Part shown: positions 1 through 6,625 of the stretch, in pieces
Layout of the letters: each line of letters starts with the position of its first letter
Position numbering within the stretch: position 1 is the stretch's first letter
From: an uncultured Chloroflexota bacterium
GTDB lineage: Bacteria > Chloroflexota > Dehalococcoidia > UBA3495
Assembly: GCA_913052545.1 (NCBI GenBank)
Contig: CAJXEF010000074.1
Coordinates: forward strand, 1-10,152
Reading direction: 5' to 3'
Length of the DNA: 10,152 bases
Program-made: the position numbers and the translations under genes
The notes under the pieces: model-generated
The model's database searches: none
What the model saw: the letters and a program-made list of their open reading frames with translations, nothing else
Told to the model about the DNA's origin: nothing

Positions 1-27
1 TATTTGGATTACTTGGTTGAGAAGTAA
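1..27 (+). CDS. Possible C-terminal tail of an upstream gene (partial)
   Basis: Frame 1 is open from the window edge and reads Y-L-D-Y-L-V-E-K before a TAA stop at 25-27. The gap of 40 bases to the next start on the same strand would suit a preceding gene in the same operon. Eight codons are too few to name a family, and frame 2 also stays open for 12 codons before its stop at 38-40, so this could be non-coding. Sequence to the left of the window would settle it. Confidence 0.3.
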   Translation, partial: YLDYLVEK

Positions 28-67
28 GCTGGAGCCTTGAAAATTTTATATCTTAAGAGAGGATAAC

Positions 68-1519
68 ATGCTTGACACGATTATCTCCGGTGGCAAAGTG
101 GTTACTCCTGCAGGGCTGGGATACTGGGATATTGGAATATCAGGCGAAAAAATAGTCGCCGTCGCTATGCCGGGCATTCTACCCTTCGAGGGAGCAACGG
201 TTATTGATGCTACAGGGAAGATAGTTGTACCCGGAGGGATTGAACCTCATGCACACGCTGCTGCCAACGTACAACCTGGTGCACGACAACTGGTATCTGG
301 AACACCGAACGCCGGTCCCTTGGACCATTCTTTAGGAGCGATCTGGGGTGGTACTACGACAATTATAGATTTCGCTCCGGTACCTAACGAGGGAGATCTA
401 GTTGAAGGTATTCACGATTTTCTAAAACCCTGGGAGGGAAACGCTTATACTGACTACTCCACTCACTGTATATATTCTAGTAAAAACACACCTGATGCTA
501 TAAGTAGGTATAACGAGCTGATCTCCGCGGGTTTTCCCAGTATAAAAGTATTCACTACTGACATCAGACCGCCCGAGGGACGCGTTCATACATTGACGCC
601 AATAGGTAGAATTGATACTGGGCGAATGGCCAACGTTATGGAACAGGTAGCGAAGCATGGCGGTGTTTTGGCTGTCCATGGCGAAGATGATGAATTAGTA
701 ATGTATAACTATCTGCTGGCAAAACAAAGAGGCCTATGGGATTGGTATAACGTCCATCTGATACACTCCAATTTAGTTGAGGACCTAGCGTTTCAGAAAT
801 CTATACGTCTTGCGGAAAGGACCGGGGCAGGAATGTATTTTGTTCATGTTACTGCGAAGGAGGGGATGCGGGCAATACAAGAAGCCAGGTCTGATGGATT
901 ACCCGTGTATGGTGAAGTGCTAACGTTAGCTCTATCGTTTATATGTGATCAGTATAAGGAACCTGATGGTATGAAATATCACACTTATCCATCTCTAAAA
1001 TATGAGGAAGATAGAAACTATCTATGGGACGGAGTGATGGATGGTAATCTTGCATTCACGGCTACAGATAGCAGCTTTACTACTTACGTCGATAAAACAG
1101 CGGGTAGGAATGTAGTTGATGTGAGAGGTGGGAACATCGGAATTGAGATTCGTATGGGTGTAAATTACACAGAAGCTGTCGTAAAAAGAGGCTTATCTTT
1201 GGAGCGATTTGTGGAAGTAACCTCAAGTAATGCTGCCAAATTATTGGGGATGTACCCTAGAAAGGGAGCTATCGCAGCTGACAGCGATGCGGACATCACT
1301 ATCATTGACCCATCGTTTAAAAAGGCTTTGCGAATGGCAGATTTGCATGTTAGGGATTATAGCCCTTGGGAAAACTGGCAAGTTGAAGGTTGGCCGACCA
1401 CAGTTATGCTCCGAGGAAAATTAATGGTCAACAATGGTGAGCTTCTGGGTTCACCGTCTGACGGGAAACTCATCTCCAGGAAAATAGACCCTGCTGTGGT
1501 GAATAAACCGGCGTTTTAG
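68..1519 (+). CDS. Dihydropyrimidinase/D-hydantoinase-family cyclic amidohydrolase
   Basis: A cytoplasmic binuclear-metal amidohydrolase of 483 aa, the usual length for dihydropyrimidinases and hydantoinases, which hydrolyse the ring amide of dihydropyrimidines, hydantoins or related cyclic imides. All six metal-ligand positions of the family can be placed: H61 and H63 in the PHAH motif after the first strand, the carboxylated lysine K160 in SIKVF, H204 in AVHGED, H260 in FVHVTAKEG, and D334 in ATDSSF. The N-terminal beta sandwich (about 1-55) and its C-terminal return (about 400-470, with SDADI at about 419-423) are both present. The start has a good Shine-Dalgarno, AGAGGA at 58-63. The tyrosine normally five residues after the lysine is Asp165, so the substrate may not be a classic dihydropyrimidine or hydantoin. 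The MFS transporter follows 115 bases downstream on the same strand. Family assignment is strong; substrate is unknown. Confidence 0.9.
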   Translation: MLDTIISGGKVVTPAGLGYWDIGISGEKIVAVAMPGILPFEGATVIDATGKIVVPGGIEPHAHAAANVQPGARQLVSGTPNAGPLDHSLGAIWGGTTTIIDFAPVPNEGDLVEGIHDFLKPWEGNAYTDYSTHCIYSSKNTPDAISRYNELISAGFPSIKVFTTDIRPPEGRVHTLTPIGRIDTGRMANVMEQVAKHGGVLAVHGEDDELVMYNYLLAKQRGLWDWYNVHLIHSNLVEDLAFQKSIRLAERTGAGMYFVHVTAKEGMRAIQEARSDGLPVYGEVLTLALSFICDQYKEPDGMKYHTYPSLKYEEDRNYLWDGVMDGNLAFTATDSSFTTYVDKTAGRNVVDVRGGNIGIEIRMGVNYTEAVVKRGLSLERFVEVTSSNAAKLLGMYPRKGAIAADSDADITIIDPSFKKALRMADLHVRDYSPWENWQVEGWPTTVMLRGKLMVNNGELLGSPSDGKLISRKIDPAVVNKPAF

Positions 1520-1560
1520 AACAATCAATAAGTTCTAATTGAAGCCCCGATTTGGGTTCT
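1516..1560 (+). terminator. Two small adjacent hairpins after the hydantoinase gene, possible weak terminator
   Basis: A perfect 7-bp inverted repeat TTAGAAC/GTTCTAA (1516-1522 and 1532-1538, 9-base loop) includes the stop codon. It is followed at once by a second imperfect stem, GAA-g-CCC pairing with GGGTTC (1541-1547 and 1554-1559, one bulged G, 6-base loop). There is no T-run after either, so this does not meet the standard intrinsic-terminator pattern. It may be an attenuating structure or chance. Confidence 0.2.
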
Positions 1561-1634
1561 TAGGCACAATAAGGATATAGCTTGCTCAAATAAATATGGG
1601 AAAGCGGATTATGTGGATATAAGGGTGTAACTGA

Positions 1635-2840
1635 ATGTTTTCCGCCTTTTCATATCGAGAATATAGGCTGTATTGGTTGGCTGGTGCTTTCTCTAACCTC
1701 GGAATGTGGGCGTTGATTTTCGGGAGACTGTGGTTAATGCATTCATTAACCGAATCGCCTTTGTATTTAGGTCTGGTTACTACTGCTAGTCTTGCTCCTG
1801 TATTAGCATTTTCAGCGCTGGGAGGCGTAATAGCTGACCGTGTTAATCGTTTGCGTCTGGTTATCGTAACTAGATCTTGCTTCGCGGTAATAGCTATTAC
1901 TACGGGTTTTCTAATCTCCATGTTGTGGATAAATCCATGGCAACTATTAGTGTTGGCTGGCATTTCAGGGTTGTTATTGGCATTTGACATACCGTCACGG
2001 CAGGCGATGTTACCGAAGTTGGTACCAAGAGAATTGTTGGTGAATGGGATAGCCCTTTATTCTTTGTTATTCAGTGGCTCCGCAATAATAGGACCTGGGT
2101 TTTTTGCTCCATTGGTTCATTTTGGCGGCATAGCCGGTGTTTTTTATATCATAGGCGGATCTTATGTTTTTACGGTATTGGTCATGCTATTAATGGACCC
2201 TGCATTACACCACAGAGATAATCTTGGGTATGGGTTTATAGAAGGATTAGTCGGTGGCATGAAATATATTAAGGGCAACGATCTAATTTTAACTCTAATC
2301 GTCGTTGCTGTTTTTTTTGGTACGTTTGGTATGTCGTTCGAAACTTTGATTCCCAAAGTAGCCAGCAATTTGTTGGCGGGAGGCGTTAATGTCTATAGTT
2401 CAATGTTGCTATGGCTCGGGATAGGAGGCTTATCCGGAACTGCGATCATAGCCTCGTTTGGGAATTTAAAGAATTCGCCGGTTTTTTTGCTGATATCTGG
2501 TGCTGGCTTTGGAGTTGCAATATTTTTATTCGCCCAAATATCGTGGTTCCCAGGCGTTGCTGCAATGTTGTGGTTGACGGGAGGTTCCATGGTGGTATTT
2601 ATGACTGTAAATAATACTTTGGTTCAAAGCTTGGTCAGGGACGAATTCCGTGGAAGGGTAATGAGTATCCATCAATTGAGTTGGGGGATGACAGCAGTCG
2701 GGGGAACTTGTATCGGGATAGCTGCAGATTGGTTTGGAACTGGGCCCGCGATTTCGATTTTCGGATTGGTAGTTTCTATATCGACTGCGGGTCTAATGTT
2801 GCGAAAATTAAGAGACCTTCAAAGTATTGATATACCTTAG
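1635..2840 (+). CDS. Major facilitator superfamily transporter, MFS_3/EntS-like exporter type
   Basis: A 401-aa integral inner-membrane protein with long hydrophobic stretches throughout, consistent with 12 membrane helices, the normal length for this MFS group. The N-terminus has the FxxREYRLYW start typical of the MFS_3 family (PF05977; EntS and macrolide-efflux relatives). The cytoplasmic loop between helices 2 and 3 carries motif A, GGVIADRVNRLRL at residues 63-75. Residues 118-133 (DIPSRQAMLPKLVPRE) match the conserved stretch after helix 4, and FRGRVMS near residue 337 is the equivalent loop of the C-terminal half. The family exports small molecules by proton antiport; the substrate cannot be read from sequence. 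A Shine-Dalgarno AAGGGTG at 1621-1627, 7 bases ahead, supports the ATG. It may share a transcript with the hydantoinase-like gene upstream, but the 115-base gap leaves that open. The gene ends convergently with the NHL gene. Confidence 0.88.
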   Translation: MFSAFSYREYRLYWLAGAFSNLGMWALIFGRLWLMHSLTESPLYLGLVTTASLAPVLAFSALGGVIADRVNRLRLVIVTRSCFAVIAITTGFLISMLWINPWQLLVLAGISGLLLAFDIPSRQAMLPKLVPRELLVNGIALYSLLFSGSAIIGPGFFAPLVHFGGIAGVFYIIGGSYVFTVLVMLLMDPALHHRDNLGYGFIEGLVGGMKYIKGNDLILTLIVVAVFFGTFGMSFETLIPKVASNLLAGGVNVYSSMLLWLGIGGLSGTAIIASFGNLKNSPVFLLISGAGFGVAIFLFAQISWFPGVAAMLWLTGGSMVVFMTVNNTLVQSLVRDEFRGRVMSIHQLSWGMTAVGGTCIGIAADWFGTGPAISIFGLVVSISTAGLMLRKLRDLQSIDIP

Positions 2841-2983
2841 GCTCACCTGGTGTTTCGATCATTTTTTAGTGTGAATTGGGGCTGACTCTACACAACAGGG
2901 TTACTTTTGAGACCACTTGTGTCTGGACCTACTTGGTAGGATTTATGACTATTCAAGTCTTTATCCAGCGTCATTTCCCACAT
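2841..2983. other. Convergent intergenic region between MFS and NHL genes
   Basis: These 143 bases separate the two transcription blocks, so terminators for both strands would be expected here. I see a short perfect hairpin, CCTAC-TTG-GTAGG at 2928-2940 (5-bp stem, 3-base loop), without a T-run on either strand. I also see CACCTGGTG at 2844-2852 followed ten bases later by six T residues (2862-2867), but its arms have only a one-base spacer and cannot fold as a normal hairpin. No open frame here looks like a gene. Confidence 0.4.
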
Positions 2984-4051
2984 TCATAATTTACCCCAAA
3001 GCTCTGTTGGGTTTTGAGTTGGACGTTGAGGGCCTAATTGGGAGGGGACTATATCCTCTAGAGATACACTGGCTTTTTGGTAAATTTGAATTCTGTGCCG
3101 GCCGCAGTCAACAATTAGTATACGGTTTTCGGAATCAACCTGAATGCCGGTAGGTTGATAGAAAAGCCTTTCTAGTTCCAGGGTTCTAGATTGAACTCTC
3201 TGAGCCGCCATTTCCTCGGGGTCCGACGCCATGCGGGCTATCGCCCATTTCGAGAAGCCGGGACAATCTCCAAAAAATTGTGTTACAAACTCGCCATTGG
3301 GGTCAAATACTTGTACTCGGTCATTGCCCCAATCAACCACGTATAGGCAGCCTTCGTTATCCACTGCTACTCCGCTGGGTCGATTAAATTCACCTGGATT
3401 GGTTCCAGTTTTACCTACTTGCTTGATGAAGGATCCGTCACCGGAAAATTGTTGGACTCTATCGTTCCTCCAGTCCGCGATCCAGGTATTCCCAGAGGAG
3501 TCAATGGTAAGGCCCCAGGGTGTGTTGAATTCTCCGGGTTCGTGTCCTCGCTGTCCCCAGGAGTTTAAGAATTTACCATCTCTAGTGAATCTTTGAATTC
3601 TGTGATTGAAGCTATCGGCTACCAATAAGTTATCATCGTGATCAAAGGCTAAGCCTGCTGGGCGATTTAACATGCCATTTTCCGACCCTTCTTCTCCCCA
3701 ATGACCGAGGAATACACCATTATTGTCGAAAATTGTGATGCGGTTGAGCCATTCGTCAGAAAGATAGACTTTACCTTCATTGTCGACCGCCAACGAATTG
3801 GGCCAGGTGATTTCACCGGGTCCTGTGCCATAGCTGCCAAAATGTTGGATATAGTCTTCGTCCATACTACATTTGACTATAAATTTTGTGTTTTTTTGAT
3901 ATTCGTAGTAATTGCAGATCACGAATAATTCGCCTTGAGTGCCTATAGCGACACTGACAGGGGCTGAGAACCCGTGTGCAGGTGGAGTACTTTGGTTGCC
4001 AATGGTCTGACTGTAAACAAACGTGGGGTTAGCATTAGCCAAAGTTGACAT
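2984..4051 (-). CDS. NHL-repeat six-bladed beta-propeller protein
   Basis: A 355-aa protein made almost entirely of NHL repeats. The unit PGEFxxPxGLAxDxxGxxYVADxxNxRIQxF recurs at about residues 78-118, 124-165, 172-211 and 219-260. A degenerate first blade lies at about 28-60 and a last one at about 296-325, giving six blades. NHL propellers bind proteins, RNA or small ligands, or in a few families act as lyases; no catalytic signature is obvious here. No signal peptide or membrane helix is visible, so it appears cytoplasmic unless exported another way. Residues of about 261-294 form a charged, probably helical insertion between blades five and six. The tail after 326 is Pro/Gln-rich and probably disordered. 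The start has GAGGT four bases upstream (4056-4060). It lies 28 bases after the DUF1800 gene and is almost certainly co-transcribed with it. Confidence 0.87.
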   Translation of the reverse strand: MSTLANANPTFVYSQTIGNQSTPPAHGFSAPVSVAIGTQGELFVICNYYEYQKNTKFIVKCSMDEDYIQHFGSYGTGPGEITWPNSLAVDNEGKVYLSDEWLNRITIFDNNGVFLGHWGEEGSENGMLNRPAGLAFDHDDNLLVADSFNHRIQRFTRDGKFLNSWGQRGHEPGEFNTPWGLTIDSSGNTWIADWRNDRVQQFSGDGSFIKQVGKTGTNPGEFNRPSGVAVDNEGCLYVVDWGNDRVQVFDPNGEFVTQFFGDCPGFSKWAIARMASDPEEMAAQRVQSRTLELERLFYQPTGIQVDSENRILIVDCGRHRIQIYQKASVSLEDIVPSQLGPQRPTQNPTELWGKL

Positions 4052-4079
4052 GATTACCTCGCTGAATGGACTTCATTCT

Positions 4080-5501
4080 TTATGAAAATTGGTACTCTCT
4101 CAGAGAAACTATCATTTGTAACAGACCAGTGACCCTCTGGTTGAAATCAGATCTATCAGCTTCGGTTGCGCATTTTATTTCACCGTCCCGAGCCAGATAA
4201 GTTATTAATCCTTTCCTGCTGTTGTCCTTCATCTGGACAGGCCCAGCCAATTCCGCGCAATGTTCTACTAATTGTTCTGGAGTAAATGGCCCACCGCTGG
4301 ATGCCAATCGGTCGCAGATTCTCTGTATTCCAGGGTTTTCTAGGTTTCCTACTCTGTCGGCAGCAAAATTGATCCGCTCTACTAACGCACCACTATCAAT
4401 CCATTCCTTTCCTGTGTGCCATCCTTCTACAGTTGGTGGATTAAATAGATCCTGTCCCATATATCCACAGGCATCTGCGATGTTATGAATGTTGGGTTTG
4501 GGGGATGTATAGTCATCAACTAAGCGCATCACACTCGCTATGAGCTCTGCGGGACTCTTAACTTTAGTATTGCGGGCGTTTTTAAAGAATTCGGAATTAA
4601 AAAGCACCCGGAGAACGGATTCTAATTCGTAATTAGAATCAAAATAGGCTTGGACCATCGCTTCAATAGCTGAGGGATCACTAGGAGGTATGGTTTGCCA
4701 TGAAGGTACCTGTGGTTCGTCAGCAACAAAGAAATTATAGAGATGGCGACAAAGGAAGCGAGCGGTTGCGGGTTGCCGGACTATGATATCTATTATATCT
4801 TCACCGTTGAATCGTCCATGCTGACCCAAAAAAGATTTCTCACCGTCATCATGTTCGTCCGCTCTATACTCGAAATCCCACAGGTAGTCACCATAGGGAT
4901 ATCGTGGCAATTGAGGAGCTATAGTCCACCCGGTAAATGCCCGTGCACAGTCTTTAACGTCTTCTTCGGTATAGTTAAAGTGATCATCCATGCCAACGCC
5001 CATGGAAAATAGTTCTAACAGTTCCCGACCATAATTCTCATTTGGGATACCCTTCTTGTTTTCGTTATTATCCAACCAGAATATCATTGCTGGATCTCTT
5101 GATAACTCAATTAAGATGGTTCTGAAATTTCCAAATGCAAGCCGACGGAATAGATTAAGTTGCTTATTCATCTGGGGGTTACGGTTTAACTTGGGATAGC
5201 CAGTTGCGAAGACTTGATGCCAGAAGAGAGTCATTTTCTCTTCTAGAGGGCGTTGTGTAGTTATCATTCGATACATCCAGTACCCTTGATAACTTGGCAT
5301 GCCTGTTCCCATTCTCAAATATGGTATGTAACGAAATAGTAGATCATCATCAAAGGGCGGCTGGGTTTCTGGATGTAAGAACTCTTCTACTGTGGCTTCA
5401 TATCCGATTTCTGCGCGTCTTTCTAGTTCCTCTCGAGATGCTCCAAATCCGGCTCTACGCATTAAATGGGCCATCAAGCCTATATCGGTAGTAGTGGTCA
5501 T
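4080..5501 (-). CDS. DUF1800 family protein
   Basis: A 473-aa protein matching DUF1800 (PF08811) from end to end. Landmarks are HLMRRAGFGASREEL near the N-terminus (12-25), WHQVFATG (94-101), NYGRELLELFSMGVG (156-170) followed by YTEEDVKDCARAFTGW (177-192), FLCRHLYNFFV (249-259), KSPAELIASVMRLV (315-328) and MGQDLFNPPTVEGWHTG (348-364). The C-terminus ends in the usual L-R-E-Y-Q. The biochemical function of the family is unknown; in many genomes the gene sits beside a DUF1501 gene, often with secreted or cell-surface proteins. Here no signal peptide is seen and the downstream partner, 28 bases on, is an NHL propeller. The start is well supported by AGGAG (5509-5513), 7 bases ahead of the ATG. 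A TATAAT box lies about 40 bases upstream of the start, so this gene may head its own two-gene transcript. Confidence 0.92.
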   Translation of the reverse strand: MTTTTDIGLMAHLMRRAGFGASREELERRAEIGYEATVEEFLHPETQPPFDDDLLFRYIPYLRMGTGMPSYQGYWMYRMITTQRPLEEKMTLFWHQVFATGYPKLNRNPQMNKQLNLFRRLAFGNFRTILIELSRDPAMIFWLDNNENKKGIPNENYGRELLELFSMGVGMDDHFNYTEEDVKDCARAFTGWTIAPQLPRYPYGDYLWDFEYRADEHDDGEKSFLGQHGRFNGEDIIDIIVRQPATARFLCRHLYNFFVADEPQVPSWQTIPPSDPSAIEAMVQAYFDSNYELESVLRVLFNSEFFKNARNTKVKSPAELIASVMRLVDDYTSPKPNIHNIADACGYMGQDLFNPPTVEGWHTGKEWIDSGALVERINFAADRVGNLENPGIQRICDRLASSGGPFTPEQLVEHCAELAGPVQMKDNSRKGLITYLARDGEIKCATEADRSDFNQRVTGLLQMIVSLREYQFS

Positions 5502-5541
5502 TTTGCAACTCCTAGCGCTCGTTCACTATCAAATCAGTAAC

Positions 5542-5571
5542 ATTATAATTATGTGGATTGAGTATTGTATA
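5542..5571 (-). promoter_or_regulatory. Candidate sigma-70-type promoter for DUF1800-NHL
   Basis: On the minus strand a perfect TATAAT (5542-5547) is preceded at an 18-base spacing by TATACA (5566-5571), which matches the TTGACA consensus at four of six positions. It lies in the 104-base gap between the PanE-like reductase and the DUF1800 gene, placing initiation about 30 bases before that start. The region is AT-rich, so a chance TATAAT is quite possible. Confidence 0.35.
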
Positions 5572-5605
5572 TCACCGAAATACTCCTGTATCAATGGTTG
5601 TTAGG

Positions 5606-6529
5606 TCAAACATTCTGTAATCGCATTTCCCACGGTTTTAGTATTCCATATAAAGTTTCGTTTACTGGGATAGGGACGTTCAACTCGTGTCCCATTTCCA
5701 ATACTGCTCCGGTCAATCCTTCTAGTTCTACGGGACCACCGGAATGAAAATCTTTAGTCATAGATGATAACCCGGTAGGAGGGAAGTTATCTAACGCATT
5801 CATGGCCCATTCCAATGAATCATCCATGATTAATGCGCCTCTGGCCTTTCCTACGTCTAATACTTCTTGAATGGCAGACCTGATTATCTCCCTAGTGGGG
5901 GATAAAGCTCGCATTTCACCATAATTGGATCCGCTCGCTGTACAAACCGCTGCAGATCCCGCTAGATAGGCAAATTTTTTCCAAAGCATTCCCTGCATGT
6001 TTTCCTCTAATGTGACTCTCCAGCCGGCTTTAGTGAACAAGGCATAAAGGGTTTGTGAGCGTTCTGTTATTCCTGGCGTTAGTTCTCCGAAAGCTGTGGT
6101 TCCGGGACCCCCTTGAGATATAATACCGGGCGCTTGTATCCGGCCTTCTAGGTAGGCCGACCCTATCATTATATTTTTTTGTCCAAATTCTGAAACCAAC
6201 TGATCTGCATTAGTTATCCCATTTTGTAATGTTAATATAACTGTGGCATCTCCAATTAGGGGCCGGATGGTCTCGATTGCTGATTGGTTGTGGTACATTT
6301 TGACCGTGAAAAGAATCAGATCTTGTATTTCACAATCTGTTGTGAACTCGATTGCTTTACTGGTGACTGTGAAGTCCCCGTCATTTGAACTAACTACCCG
6401 AAGTCCGTTATCCCGTATGGCCTGAAGATGTTCTCCGCGGGCTATAAATGTTACATCATTACCGGCTTTCGCTAATAATCCGCCAAAATATCCTCCAACC
6501 CCGCCGGTCCCCATTACTGCTATCTTCAT
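5606..6529 (-). CDS. PanE/ApbA-family 2-oxoacid (ketopantoate-type) reductase
   Basis: A 307-aa NADPH-dependent reductase of the ketopantoate reductase family, full length. The N-terminal Rossmann domain opens with GTGGVGG at 7-13. K77 in TVKMY and N103 in LQNG match Lys72 and Asn98 of E. coli PanE. In the C-terminal helical domain the catalytic lysine is K185 in MLWKKF, and S256 and E268 (SSM and PVELEG) keep the 12-residue spacing of Ser244 and Glu256. The two asparagines that follow the catalytic lysine in PanE are replaced by L189 and A193, so a substrate other than ketopantoate is likely and I do not name it panE. The start has only a weak ribosome site (GCGAG, about 7 bases away). It lies 96 bases after the acyl-CoA synthetase and 104 bases before DUF1800. 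If it did make pantoate it would feed CoA synthesis, but one such gene beside acyl-CoA enzymes is weak evidence. Confidence 0.87.
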   Translation of the reverse strand: MKIAVMGTGGVGGYFGGLLAKAGNDVTFIARGEHLQAIRDNGLRVVSSNDGDFTVTSKAIEFTTDCEIQDLILFTVKMYHNQSAIETIRPLIGDATVILTLQNGITNADQLVSEFGQKNIMIGSAYLEGRIQAPGIISQGGPGTTAFGELTPGITERSQTLYALFTKAGWRVTLEENMQGMLWKKFAYLAGSAAVCTASGSNYGEMRALSPTREIIRSAIQEVLDVGKARGALIMDDSLEWAMNALDNFPPTGLSSMTKDFHSGGPVELEGLTGAVLEMGHELNVPIPVNETLYGILKPWEMRLQNV

Positions 6530-6625
6530 TGTACTGCTCGCTTAAAAAATTTATCTTGGCATAAATTGGTCAAGGTTTGTAGTCTTGGTCCTCAGGTTTG
6601 AGCTAATTTTAATAGATTTAATAAA

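Noticed and set aside
1551..1587. Possible promoter for the MFS gene (TTGGGT with ATATAG/TATAGC about 17-18 bases on)
   Set aside because: Only weak matches in both boxes; not distinguishable from chance in AT-rich DNA.
1586..1990. 134-codon open frame on the minus strand overlapping the MFS gene
   Set aside because: It lies almost wholly within the strongly supported MFS coding region; its product has no recognisable motif.
2844..2867. CACCTGGTG followed by a six-T run after the MFS gene, resembling an intrinsic terminator
   Set aside because: The arms are separated by one base, so no stable loop can form, and the T-run is ten bases away.
2928..2940. CCTAC-TTG-GTAGG hairpin in the convergent gap
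   Set aside because: Stem of only five pairs and no T-run on either strand; kept as a remark on the intergenic region, not as a terminator.
3231..3596. 121-codon plus-strand frame inside the NHL gene
   Set aside because: Shadow of the repeated NHL codons on the opposite strand; rich in Pro and Ser with no domain.
5545..5552. ATAATTAT palindrome as an operator
   Set aside because: Eight AT-only bases overlapping the TATAAT box; such palindromes are common by chance and no second copy is seen nearby.
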